Source: Haloglomus halophilum (GTDB lineage Archaea > Halobacteriota > Halobacteria > Halobacteriales > Haloarculaceae). From it: 64,000 nucleotides of DNA. The stretch is taken from contig NZ_CP101166.1 of the NCBI RefSeq assembly GCF_024298885.1, forward strand, positions 3,533,149 to 3,597,148. The letters are read 5' to 3'. Of the stretch, positions 48,977 through 57,443 are shown in pieces (within the stretch, counting starts at the first letter, position 1; each line of letters opens with the position of its first letter). The position numbers and the translations under genes are program-made. Under the pieces are notes generated by a model. It ran no database searches. It was not told the DNA's origin and saw nothing but the letters and a program-made list of their open reading frames with translations.

Positions 48977-50665
48977 ATGAGCCTGGAAGACCCAACCAAA
49001 CCCGAGGCCGACGCGGCACCGGTCGGCGAGACCGACGACGGCCTCGACTACGACGCGCTGGAGGCGCTGCTGGGCGACCTGGCCATCGGCCGCGAGTCCC
49101 ACATCAACGCCGAGGCGTTCGTGGTCCGGCCGGACGACGTGGCGGAGGCGCTCATCACGCTCCGCGACGAGGCCGGCTTCGACCACTGCTCCTGTGTCAC
49201 CGCACAGGAGTACGAGGACCGCTACGAGTCCATCTACCACCTCCGGAAGTACGACGACCCGACCCAGGAGGTCGGCGTCGTCGTCCCCACCTCGCGCGAC
49301 GACCCGGTCAGCCAGTCCGGGAACGCGGCGTACCGGACCGCCGATTGGCACGAGCGCGAGGCGTACGACCTCGTCGGCATCGAGTACGACGACCACCCGG
49401 ACATGCGCCGTATCCTCCTGCCGGAGACGTGGCAGGGCCACCCGCTGCGCAAGGACTACAACCAGGAGCAGCCCCAGGTCGTCAGCCTCCGCGAGCACGC
49501 CAACCCGCTGCAGGACGACTACCGGGGCGGCGAGAACTCGGACACGATGTTCCTCAACATCGGTCCCCACCACCCCGCCACCCACGGCGTCCTCCACCTG
49601 AAGACGACGCTGGACGGGGAGACGGTCGCCGACGTGGAGTCCGACATCGGCTACCTCCACCGGTGCGAGGAGCAGCTCTGCCAGCAGGGGAACTACCGGC
49701 ACCAGATCATGCCGTACCCCGACCGCTGGGACTACATCTCGGCCGGCATCCTCAACGAGTGGGCGTACGCCCGCACGGCCGAGGACCTCGCGGACATCGA
49801 CGTGCCCGAGTACGCACAGGTCATCCGGACCATGTCCGCGGAGATGTGCCGCATCGCGAGCCACATGCTCGCGGTCGCCACGTTCGCGCTGGACGTCTAC
49901 GGCGACTTCACGGCCATCTTCATGTACGCGATGCAGGACCGCGAGAACATGCAGAACCTGCTGGAGGACCTGACCGGCCAGCGGCTCATGTTCAACTACC
50001 TCCGGCTGGGTGGCGTCGCGTGGGACCTGCCCGAGCCCCGCGAGGAGTTCTTCGAGAAGACCCGCGACCTGCTGGACGACCTCCCGGAGCGCCTGGAGGA
50101 GTACCACAACCTCATCACGTCGAACGAGATCTTCCAGATGCGGTGTGTCGACACCGGCGTCCTCGAGCCCGAGGTCGCCAAGCAGTACGGTGCCACCGGG
50201 CCGGTCGCCCGTGGCTCCGGCATCGACTACGACCTCCGGCGCGACGACCCGTACGGCTACTACGACGAACTCGACTGGGATGTCGTGACCGAGGACGGCT
50301 GTGACAACTACGCACGCGTCCTCGTCCGGATGCAGGAGGTCGAGGAGTCCGCGAAGATCATCCAGCAGTGCGTCGACCTGCTCGAGGACTGGCCCGAGGA
50401 GGAGCGCACCATCCAGTCGAACGTTCCCCGGACGCTCAAGCCCGAGCCGGACACGGAGATCTACCGCTCGGTCGAGGGTGCGAAGGGCGAACTCGGCATC
50501 TACATCCGCTCGGACGGGACCAGCACGCCGGCACGGTTCAAGATCCGGTCGCCGTGCTTCTCGAACCTGCAGACCCTGCCCGAGATGAGCGAGGGTGAGT
50601 ACATCCCCGACCTCATCGCGTCGCTGGGCTCGCTGGACATCGTCCTCGGGGAGGTGGACCGGTGA
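48977..50665 (+). CDS. nuoCD: Fused complex I subunits NuoC-NuoD
   Basis: A 562-aa fusion. The N-terminal NuoC (30-kDa) part runs to about residue 190, ending NPLQDDYRGGENSD, with DWHEREAYDLVGIEYDDHPDMRRILLPETW as its signature. NuoD (49-kDa) follows with LNIGPHHPATHGVLHLKT and SDIGYLHRCEEQLCQQGNYRH, then the C-terminal AKGELGIYIRSDGTSTPARFKIRSPCFSNLQTLPEMSEG, forming the quinone cavity with NuoB. C-D fusions occur in various bacteria and archaea. It overlaps nuoH by 4 bp. Confidence 0.95.
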   Translation: MSLEDPTKPEADAAPVGETDDGLDYDALEALLGDLAIGRESHINAEAFVVRPDDVAEALITLRDEAGFDHCSCVTAQEYEDRYESIYHLRKYDDPTQEVGVVVPTSRDDPVSQSGNAAYRTADWHEREAYDLVGIEYDDHPDMRRILLPETWQGHPLRKDYNQEQPQVVSLREHANPLQDDYRGGENSDTMFLNIGPHHPATHGVLHLKTTLDGETVADVESDIGYLHRCEEQLCQQGNYRHQIMPYPDRWDYISAGILNEWAYARTAEDLADIDVPEYAQVIRTMSAEMCRIASHMLAVATFALDVYGDFTAIFMYAMQDRENMQNLLEDLTGQRLMFNYLRLGGVAWDLPEPREEFFEKTRDLLDDLPERLEEYHNLITSNEIFQMRCVDTGVLEPEVAKQYGATGPVARGSGIDYDLRRDDPYGYYDELDWDVVTEDGCDNYARVLVRMQEVEESAKIIQQCVDLLEDWPEEERTIQSNVPRTLKPEPDTEIYRSVEGAKGELGIYIRSDGTSTPARFKIRSPCFSNLQTLPEMSEGEYIPDLIASLGSLDIVLGEVDR

Positions 50666-51741
50666 GCGCCTCGCTCCCGACGGTCGCACTACAGGGTGGC
50701 ACGCCCCTGCCGACGATGCTCAAGAACCTGCTGGGCCTGCCCGATGGCCCGGCGTTCGAGTTCATCGCGGCGCTCATCGCCTCGTCGGTCGTCGCCGCGG
50801 CGCTGCTGGGCCTAGTCGCGGTGTCGGGTATCTGGGGCAAGCGGAAGATCACGGCCGCGTTCACGGACCGCATCGCGGTCAACCGGCACGGTCCGTACGG
50901 CCTGCTCATCATCGTGGCCGACGCCGTCCGGCTCCTGTCGAAGGAGCTCATCGTCCCCGAGGGCGTCGACCGCCCGGCGTGGGACATCGCGCCCATCGTC
51001 ATGGCTGGCTCCGCGCTGCTGGGCTTCGCGGTCATCCCGATGGGGAACGGCCTGCAGATCGCCGACCCCGAGGTCGGCCTGGCGTACGTCTTCGCGGTCG
51101 CCTCCATCGCCAGCGTCGGGCTGGTGATGGCCGGCTACTCGTCGAACAACAAGTACTCGCTGCTCGGCGGGCTACGAGCGGTCGCACAGAACCTCGCCTA
51201 CGAGATCCCGCTCATCATCACGGCGGCGTCGGTGGTCATCTTCGCCGGCACGCTCCAGATGAGCGGCATCGTCGAGGCACAGACCGCGACGCTCGTCTCG
51301 GTCGCAGGCATCGACATCCCCTCGTGGTACGCCTTCGTCAACCCGTTCGCGTTCGTCCTGTTCATGGCCGCGAACCTCGCGGAGGTCGGGCGGAACCCGT
51401 TCGACATCCCGGAGGCACCCACTGAGATCGTCGCCGGGTGGCAGACGGAGTACTCCTCGGTCTACTTCGTGCTCTGCTACCTCTCGGAGTTCATCCACAT
51501 CTTCCTCGGCGGCGCCATCATCGCGACCATCTTCCTCGGCGGCCCGGCCGGGCCCGTCCTGCCCGGCATCGTCTGGTTCGTCATCAAGATGGTCGCGGTC
51601 TACCTGTTCACCCAGTGGACCCGCTCGGCGGTCCCCCGGGTTCGCATCGACCAGCTCATCGAGATCGGCTGGAAGGGGATGCTCGTGCTGTCGTTCGCCA
51701 ACCTCGTCCTCACGGCCGTTATCGTGGGAATCACCGTCTAA
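50662..51741 (+). CDS. nuoH: Complex I subunit NuoH
   Basis: A 359-aa membrane subunit with eight or more helices that joins the peripheral and membrane arms. Its GTG start overlaps the nuoCD stop. Marks: TDRIAVNRHGPYGLLIIVADAVRLLSKEL, GLRAVAQNLAYEIPLI and AEVGRNPFDIPEAPTEIVAGWQTEYSS, then RFVRIDQL-like end (PRVRIDQLIEIGWKGMLVLSF). nuoI follows 9 bp later. Confidence 0.95.
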   Translation: MSASLPTVALQGGTPLPTMLKNLLGLPDGPAFEFIAALIASSVVAAALLGLVAVSGIWGKRKITAAFTDRIAVNRHGPYGLLIIVADAVRLLSKELIVPEGVDRPAWDIAPIVMAGSALLGFAVIPMGNGLQIADPEVGLAYVFAVASIASVGLVMAGYSSNNKYSLLGGLRAVAQNLAYEIPLIITAASVVIFAGTLQMSGIVEAQTATLVSVAGIDIPSWYAFVNPFAFVLFMAANLAEVGRNPFDIPEAPTEIVAGWQTEYSSVYFVLCYLSEFIHIFLGGAIIATIFLGGPAGPVLPGIVWFVIKMVAVYLFTQWTRSAVPRVRIDQLIEIGWKGMLVLSFANLVLTAVIVGITV

Positions 51742-51750
51742 GACAGAACA

Positions 51751-52212
51751 ATGATCGGCGTCCTCAAATCCATGGCCACGACGATGAAGCACGCGCTCGA
51801 CGGCGAGACGTTCACCGTCGCGTACCCAGAAGAAACACCCGAAGTGTCGCCGCGCTTCCGCGGCGTCCACAAGTTCTCCCAGGAGCGGTGCATCTGGTGC
51901 CGCCAGTGCGAGAACGTCTGTCCGAACGACACCATCCAGATCGTCACGGACGAGCAGCGCAACGGCGAGCAGTACAACCTCCACATCGGCCAGTGCATCT
52001 ACTGCCGGCTCTGTGAGGAGGTCTGCCCCGTCGACGCCATCCTGCTCACCCAGAACTTCGAGTTCACGGGCGATACCAAGGACGACCTCGCCTACTCGAT
52101 GGAGGAGCTGAAGAACGTCCCCTGGTACAAGGACATCGACCCGCTCGCGTCCCGCGAACCGGACCGCGGTGCGTGGATCGGTGAGGGCGAGGGCGAGATC
52201 GACTACCAGTAG
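51751..52212 (+). CDS. nuoI: Complex I subunit NuoI
   Basis: A 153-aa ferredoxin-like subunit with two [4Fe-4S] clusters: CIWCRQCENVCP and CIYCRLCEEVCP. It carries electrons from the input module to NuoB. A C-terminal tail with WYKDIDPLASREPDRGAW follows. It is the last gene of the first nuo block: a T6 run 18 bp after the stop, then 340 bp of hairpin-rich spacer, separate it from nuoJ 2.2 kb away. Confidence 0.95.
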   Translation: MIGVLKSMATTMKHALDGETFTVAYPEETPEVSPRFRGVHKFSQERCIWCRQCENVCPNDTIQIVTDEQRNGEQYNLHIGQCIYCRLCEEVCPVDAILLTQNFEFTGDTKDDLAYSMEELKNVPWYKDIDPLASREPDRGAWIGEGEGEIDYQ

Positions 52213-52240
52213 AGCTTCTTCCCCGCGAGCTTTTTTGACG
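52213..52240 (+). terminator. Transcription terminator after nuoI
   Basis: A T6 run (52231-52236) follows GCGAGC shortly after the nuoI stop codon, typical of archaeal U-tract termination. It would end the nuoA-I transcript before the opposite-strand genes. Confidence 0.55.
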
Positions 52241-52554
52241 GCTCGGGTGGCCTTGCCGGCCGGCTTCGCCGTCCTCAGGAATCGAAGATCTCTGATGGGC
52301 TGCGGGAGAGCTTCGCTCTCCCGAACGGCCGTCTGCGGTCACCGCTCGCCGCAAAAAACGTTCAGAAAAAACGCCGCCCCTCGCTGCGCTCCGGCCGGTG
52401 AAACCGCGCCTGCGGCGCGGTATGCAGGATGGGTCAGAAACCACCTATTATTAAAATAAATCATAAAAGCTGAACATTATGGATTTATGATGGTCGTATC
52501 GGTCAAATTTTCATATCACTGACGGTACCGTCGTCTCGGGCGACTGCAACTGAC
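52241..52554. other. Hairpin-rich then AT-rich spacer between nuoI and the lipoprotein gene
   Basis: No gene seen. It contains several perfect hairpins: CGGGAGAGC-TTC-GCTCTCCCG (52303-52323) and CCGCGCC-TGC-GGCGCGG (52404-52420). Two A6 runs (52353-52358 and 52366-52371) would be U-tracts for transcripts coming from the minus strand. The right part is AT-rich and carries ATCATAAA/TTTATGAT (52460-52467 and 52484-52491), an 8-bp inverted repeat with a 16-bp spacer. Confidence 0.6.
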
Positions 52555-53295
52555 TCACCGCGCGGTCGCGTTCGCCCGTGCCGCGTCCAGCCAATCGGGT
52601 TCGGGCACCGACGTCGACCCGATGTCCGTCACCCGGAACGTCCGGTTCATCGACCCCTCGCCGAGGGCGATGGAGTCCTCGTAGGACCGGACGGCGCCGT
52701 CGCCGGTCACCCGGAGCGTCGCGGTGAAGTTGGTCTCCGACCCGGCGCCGGGCTCCCCCGGGAACCCGGTGCTCTCGGCCCGGAACACGTACACGGTCTC
52801 ACTCAGTAGTCCACCCTCCCGGCTGACGAAGGTGTAGTTCGGGTCCGGTGGCGCGGCCAGCAGTTCCAGCCCGTTCGGGGCGCCGAGTGTCTCGTTCGTC
52901 GGTCCGCGGGTTCCGGGTTCGAACACGCGATAGGCCACGTCGTCGGGCGTCTCCACACGACGGTAGACCGTGCCGTTGGCGATGAACAGCTCCGAGGTTC
53001 GGTTCCCCCGCGTCTCGATGGAGTGGTACGGGGTTCCACCAGTACCGATACGGACCTCCGTCCGGCCCTGGCGTGGGGGTAGCGTCACGTTCTCCGGGGT
53101 CCGCTCCAGGCTCACGTTCACCCGAGAGACGACCGTGTAGCTCCGGTTGTCCAGCGCGGACTGGTGTCCGATCACCAGCGCGGTTTCGTTGACGTGCGTC
53201 TCGTTCGTTCCCGGTGGGTACTCCCCGCCACCTGTCAGCCCGCTGCATCCCGACAGTACGACCAGACAGCAGACGAGAACGGCCGTCGTTCGCAT
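52555..53295 (-). CDS. DUF7537-like lipoprotein
   Basis: A 246-aa exported lipoprotein: MRTTAVLVCCLVVLSGCSGL has a lipobox LSGC with Cys17 as the lipid anchor. The mature part is beta-rich with many N-x-S/T sites (NETHVNETALV, NRSYTVVSRVNVS, NFTATLRV), suited to a glycosylated surface protein. The haloarchaeal DUF7537 group has this layout (a GHQSALDNRSYTVVS start and SIETRGNRTSELFIANGTVYRR); assignment is from memory of the pattern. It interrupts the nuo gene run on the opposite strand. Confidence 0.7.
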   Translation of the reverse strand: MRTTAVLVCCLVVLSGCSGLTGGGEYPPGTNETHVNETALVIGHQSALDNRSYTVVSRVNVSLERTPENVTLPPRQGRTEVRIGTGGTPYHSIETRGNRTSELFIANGTVYRRVETPDDVAYRVFEPGTRGPTNETLGAPNGLELLAAPPDPNYTFVSREGGLLSETVYVFRAESTGFPGEPGAGSETNFTATLRVTGDGAVRSYEDSIALGEGSMNRTFRVTDIGSTSVPEPDWLDAARANATAR

Positions 53296-53494
53296 CGCTT
53301 CGGCGGACAGATGACCACGGCAAGCCGTTTCTGCCGTGTATGTCGGCCGTTTTAATCGGGCTGGCAGGACCCGTAGGCCAGAGGTGACGAACCGACCACG
53401 CAGCGCGACCAGCTACCGTCCGGACAGCGCTGTCGACCGACATCCCTCAGCGACCGAACACTCACCCACTTCGGTTCGCCACGGTCGCCCGGAT

Positions 53495-54166
53495 TCAGGC
53501 GATATCGGACTCGAAGCCCAGCACGTAGCTGTGGTCGTAGCCGTAGCCGTAGACGCCATCGGCCGCTGCTTCACCGTCCCAGGCGACGACGAGTTCGCCG
53601 GTGAACCGGAAGCGCGGGAGGGCCCGAATCGTTTCCACGAGGTCCCACGCGAACGTCGTCGTCCGGCCGTCGTGTTTCAGGTTCGCGACCTCGATTAGCA
53701 GCGTTCCGTCCCGGTGGAAACGGGCTCCGAGGTCCGAGAACACGGCCGCGAGGTCATCGAGATACGTCTCGTAGTCGCTCTCACCGACGTAGTTCTGCAG
53801 CGGGTCGCGAGTATCGGACTCGTGCATGAACGGTGGCGAGGTGAGCACGCAGTCGAGTGTCGGGACGTCGTCGGGGATGTCGGTGGCCGTCCCGTGGTGG
53901 AGGCGGTCGGGGTGCTCGAGACGGTCACGCGCATAGGCCACGCGGTCGGGGTCGTACTCGATGCCCCAGGCCTTGCGGTCGAGCCGCTCCGCGACCGCGA
54001 GCGTGGTCCCGAAGCCGGCGAAGGGGTCGAGGAGCCGGTCGCCGTGCTCGGTGTACTCGCTGACCAGCCGCCGGACGAGCGCGGGCGGCATCCGGATGTC
54101 GTCGCCCTCGAACGACTCGGGGAGAGGCGTCGGATGGTCGTAGGTCAGGTGGAGGGTCGTTCGCAC
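53495..54166 (-). CDS. Orphan DNA-methyltransferase-like protein
   Basis: A 223-aa protein. A SAM-binding motif I comes first (RLLDPFAGFGTTLAVAERL, then WGIEYDPDRVAYARDRLEH), and the catalytic motif IV, LTSPPFMHES, follows about 60 residues later. TSPP[FY] marks N4-cytosine or N6-adenine methylases of DNA. The motif order (I before IV) is opposite to the common beta class, and the target-recognition domain is small. GTG 54166 (VRTTLHL) is the likely start; an upstream ATG at 54232 is possible. No restriction enzyme is adjacent, so it may be an orphan epigenetic regulator, or act on RNA. It lies inside the split nuo cluster. Confidence 0.7.
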   Translation of the reverse strand: MRTTLHLTYDHPTPLPESFEGDDIRMPPALVRRLVSEYTEHGDRLLDPFAGFGTTLAVAERLDRKAWGIEYDPDRVAYARDRLEHPDRLHHGTATDIPDDVPTLDCVLTSPPFMHESDTRDPLQNYVGESDYETYLDDLAAVFSDLGARFHRDGTLLIEVANLKHDGRTTTFAWDLVETIRALPRFRFTGELVVAWDGEAAADGVYGYGYDHSYVLGFESDIA

Positions 54167-54399
54167 GGGTGGCCGATGGTCGGCCCGTCGACATGATTCC
54201 CACGGCTCCCGAGTCAGGTCACTTCTGGTCACCTCTGGTCATCACGGGTCGCCGACGGAGCCGAGGCGGGAGCCACGCCTGGCCCGGGCCGAGGCGGCGA
54301 TTTCTCGCACCTGGGGCGGTGATACGGCACTTCCGAGAGAACATACGCACGCGCCCGCGGATGGCAAGTTTCAAAGCCGTTCTGGATAAGGGAACGACA

Positions 54400-54672
54400 A
54401 TGGCACTAGCAGAGACACTGGCGTTCGCGCTGTTCGCCCTCGTGACCGTGGGGAGCGCGCTGGGCGTCGTGTTGGTCCGCGACATCTGGCACGCGGCACT
54501 CCTCCTCGGGGTGGCGCTGGTCAGCGTCGCGGTCCACTTCGTCATGCTGCGCGCCGAGTTCCTCGCGGCGATGCAGATCCTGGTGTACGTCGGTGGGGTA
54601 CTCGTCCTCATCACGTTCGCCGTGATGCTGGTCCGCGAGCAAGGGGCCGACACGGAGGTGGTCGGCCAATGA
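54400..54672 (+). CDS. nuoJ1: Complex I subunit NuoJ, N-terminal half
   Basis: A 90-aa protein with three helices (LAFALFALVTVGSALGVVLV; WHAALLLGVALVSVAVHFV; MQILVYVGGVLVLITFAVML). FxxLxxxxxxGAxxVVxxRDIWHAALLL and AMQILVYVGGVLVL are NuoJ marks. Haloarchaea split NuoJ into two genes. ATG 54400 is preferred to 54361; a TTTCAAA box lies about 25-31 bp upstream, so this block likely has its own promoter. It overlaps the next gene by 4 bp. Confidence 0.92.
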   Translation: MALAETLAFALFALVTVGSALGVVLVRDIWHAALLLGVALVSVAVHFVMLRAEFLAAMQILVYVGGVLVLITFAVMLVREQGADTEVVGQ

Positions 54673-55064
54673 CCAGTCGCCCACGACTGGAGCGAAACAG
54701 TCGGCAGGTCGTCGGCCTGCTGTCGCTCGTCCTGTTCGCCGTCATGTCCGCCGTGTTCCTCACGGCGGAGTTCGGGGGCGCCACCGGCTTCCCCGGCGAC
54801 GGCTCCATCACCGCCGCCATCGGCTACGCGATGTTCAACCTCGACGCCGGGGCGTTCCCCTCCGAGGGGTTCCTCGTGACGTTCGAGATCATCGACCTCG
54901 TGCTGGTGGCGGCGCTGGCCGCCGCTGTCATGCTCGCCCGTCGAGAGGGGGGCTCGCTTCCGTTCCGGACGGATGGCGGTGAGCCCGGAGGGCGAGCCTC
55001 GTCGGGCCGACAGTCCGACGGCGGCACGGAGCGCACGGGCGACGATGATGGGGGTGACCGGTGA
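54669..55064 (+). CDS. nuoJ2: Complex I subunit NuoJ, C-terminal half
   Basis: A 131-aa protein. Two helices (LLSLVLFAVMSAVFLTAEF and FEIIDLVLVAALAAAVMLAR) with the FEIIDLVLVAALAAAVMLARRE end typical of NuoJ, then a long hydrophilic acidic tail (about 38 residues) that looks disordered. ATGA overlap with nuoJ1 and TGATG overlap with nuoK show tight coupling. Confidence 0.9.
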   Translation: MTSRPRLERNSRQVVGLLSLVLFAVMSAVFLTAEFGGATGFPGDGSITAAIGYAMFNLDAGAFPSEGFLVTFEIIDLVLVAALAAAVMLARREGGSLPFRTDGGEPGGRASSGRQSDGGTERTGDDDGGDR

Positions 55065-55369
55065 TGGCGGTCCCGGTCCAGTACTACCTGGTCCTCTCGG
55101 CCGCGGTGTTCTGTATCGGCCTGTTCGGCATCCTGACGCGTCGGAACGCGCTGATGTTCCTGATGAGCGTCGAGCTGATGCTGAACGCTGCGAATATCAA
55201 CCTCGTCGCGTTCTCGTTCTACCACGGGAACCTGACCGGGCAGGTGTTCAGCCTGTTCACGATGGCGCTGGCGGCCGCCGAGGTGGCGGTCGGCATCGGC
55301 ATCATCCTCGTCCTGTACCGCAACTTCTCGGACGTGGACGTGACGAAGGCGACGACACTGAGGTGGTAA
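55064..55369 (+). CDS. nuoK: Complex I subunit NuoK
   Basis: A 101-aa, three-helix MrpC-like subunit of the membrane arm. Marks: QYYLVLSAAVFCIGLFGILTRRNALMFLMSVELMLNAANINLV, with the conserved Glu in VELMLNA, and MALAAAEVAVGIGIILVLYR with its second conserved Glu. ATG 55064 overlaps the nuoJ2 stop; the GTG at 55061 is an alternative. nuoL follows 1 bp later. Confidence 0.93.
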   Translation: MAVPVQYYLVLSAAVFCIGLFGILTRRNALMFLMSVELMLNAANINLVAFSFYHGNLTGQVFSLFTMALAAAEVAVGIGIILVLYRNFSDVDVTKATTLRW

Positions 55370-55370
55370 C

Positions 55371-57443
55371 ATGGCTGCAGAAGGAGGAATATTCACGTTC
55401 GCGCCGGCCATCGCGGTGCTGCCGTTCGTATCGTTCCTGGTCGCCCTGTTCTTCGGTGACCGGATGCCGAAGAAGGGGGCGTTCGCCGGAATCGCGGCGA
55501 CCGCCGGGTCGCTGTTGCTGTCGCTGGTCATGCTCGCGCAGGTCGCGAGCGGCCACGCCTACCACATGGAGCTGTACACGTGGGTCGGCGGCGAAGGAGT
55601 GCCGTTCGAGCTGACGTTCGGCATCCTGCTCGACCAGCTCTCGACGCTGATGCTGGTCATCGTCTCGACCATCGCGTTCCTGGTCCACATCTTCTCGCTG
55701 GGCTACATGAACGACGAGAACGAGACCGGCCTGCCCCGCTACTACGCCGAGCTGGGCCTGTTCACCGCGAGCATGCTCGCCTTCGTCTTCTCGGACAACA
55801 TCCTGATGGCGTTCATGTTCTTCGAGCTGGTGGGCCTGTGTTCGTACCTGCTCATCGGCTTCTGGTTCCGGCGCTCTGGTCCGCCGAGCGCCGCGAAGAA
55901 GGCGTTCCTGGTCACCCGATTCGGTGACTACTTCTTCCTCATCGGCGTCGTCGGCATCTTCGCCACCTTCGGTACGGGGATGTTCGGCGGCCCGGGCGTC
56001 GAGGAGTCGTTCCCCGGCCTTGCCGAGGCCGCCATCGCCGGTAACGCGACGGTCAACACGTTCTTCGGCCTCTCGCCGCAGGCATGGTTCGGCGTGCTCG
56101 GCCTGCTCGTGCTGGGTGGCGTGATGGGCAAATCCGCCCAGTTCCCGTTCCACACGTGGCTCCCGGACGCGATGGAGGGCCCGACGCCGGTCTCGGCGCT
56201 CATCCACGCCGCGACGATGGTCGCGGCCGGGGTCTACCTGGTCGCCCGGATGTACGGGTTCTACGCCCTGCTTCCGACCGTCCTCGCGGTCATCGCCTTC
56301 GTCGGCGGCTTCACGGCGCTGTTCGCCGCCTCGATGGGCGTCGTCAAGGACGAGATCAAGCAGGTGCTCGCCTACTCCACCATCTCCCAGTACGGCTACA
56401 TCATGCTCGGGCTGGGCGGCGGTGGCTACGTGGCCGGGGTCTTCCACCTGACCACGCACGCGTTCTTCAAGGCGCTCCTGTTCCTCGGCGCCGGCTCGGT
56501 CATCATCGCGATGCACCACAACGAGGACATGTGGGACATGGGCGGGCTGAAGGAGAAGATGCCCGTGACCTACTACGCGTTCCTCTCGGGCAGCCTGGCA
56601 CTGGCCGGCATCGTCCCGTTCTCCGGCTTCTGGTCGAAGGACGAGGTGCTGTACGAGACGCTGGTCCACGGCCTCGGCGGGAGCCCGCTCCTGCTGGGTG
56701 CCTACGCCATGGGCCTGCTGGCCGTGTTCTTCACCGGCTTCTACACCTTCCGGATGGTGCTGCTGACGTTCCACGGCGAACCGCGCTCGGACCTCGCGGA
56801 GGACCCCGAACCCGTCCGGTGGAACGTGAAGGTGCCGCTGGCGATTCTCGGCATCCTCGCCGCGGTCATCGGCGTCATCAACCTCGTGCCGGTCCACAAG
56901 GTCGTGGACAGCGTGCCGGAGTTCCTCCACGACTGGCTCTACCACGGGCCGGAGGGGCTCAACGGTGAGCACTACGCGACGCTGCTGCACGATGTCGCGG
57001 GGTACACCGCCAACGCCACGTTCGCCGGCGGCGAGCTCGTCTCGATGCTCGCCTCGGCGGCGCTCTCGCTGGGGCTGGCACTCGCGGGTGCGGGCGTCGC
57101 GCTCGCGCTCTACCGCGGTCCCGACCCCGACGAACACACTGCGAAGCTCGGTTCGCTCAAGACCTTGCTCTACAACAACTACTACCAGGACGAGTACCAG
57201 GTCTGGCTCGCGCAGGACCTCACCGAGGGGACCGTCGCGAAGAACGCCAAGCGGTTCGATGACGGGGTCGTCGACGGCCTCGTCAACCGCGTCTCCGACG
57301 TGAGTCTCGTCTCCGGCCACTTCCTGCGTCGCATCCAGACGGGCATCGTCTCCAACTACGCGGCCCTCATCACGCTCGGGCTGGTGGTGCTGCTGGTCGC
57401 CTTCGGCATCGCCGGCGGCTGGTTCGGAGGTGTCTTCGCATGA
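55371..57443 (+). CDS. nuoL: Complex I subunit NuoL
   Basis: A 690-aa antiporter-like subunit with about 16 helices. Marks: GILLDQLSTLMLVIVSTIAFLVHIFSLGYM, ELVGLCSYLLIGFW, SAQFPFHTWLPDAMEGPTPVSALIHAATMV and DEIKQVLAYSTISQYGYIMLGLG. It holds the proton half-channel Glu/Lys network and the lateral helix at the end. Overlaps nuoM by 4 bp. Confidence 0.95.
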   Translation: MAAEGGIFTFAPAIAVLPFVSFLVALFFGDRMPKKGAFAGIAATAGSLLLSLVMLAQVASGHAYHMELYTWVGGEGVPFELTFGILLDQLSTLMLVIVSTIAFLVHIFSLGYMNDENETGLPRYYAELGLFTASMLAFVFSDNILMAFMFFELVGLCSYLLIGFWFRRSGPPSAAKKAFLVTRFGDYFFLIGVVGIFATFGTGMFGGPGVEESFPGLAEAAIAGNATVNTFFGLSPQAWFGVLGLLVLGGVMGKSAQFPFHTWLPDAMEGPTPVSALIHAATMVAAGVYLVARMYGFYALLPTVLAVIAFVGGFTALFAASMGVVKDEIKQVLAYSTISQYGYIMLGLGGGGYVAGVFHLTTHAFFKALLFLGAGSVIIAMHHNEDMWDMGGLKEKMPVTYYAFLSGSLALAGIVPFSGFWSKDEVLYETLVHGLGGSPLLLGAYAMGLLAVFFTGFYTFRMVLLTFHGEPRSDLAEDPEPVRWNVKVPLAILGILAAVIGVINLVPVHKVVDSVPEFLHDWLYHGPEGLNGEHYATLLHDVAGYTANATFAGGELVSMLASAALSLGLALAGAGVALALYRGPDPDEHTAKLGSLKTLLYNNYYQDEYQVWLAQDLTEGTVAKNAKRFDDGVVDGLVNRVSDVSLVSGHFLRRIQTGIVSNYAALITLGLVVLLVAFGIAGGWFGGVFA

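Noticed and set aside
55302-57320. Long minus-strand open frame opposite nuoL
   Set aside because: Shadow of nuoL. The plus strand has unmistakable NuoL motifs and tight operon overlaps.
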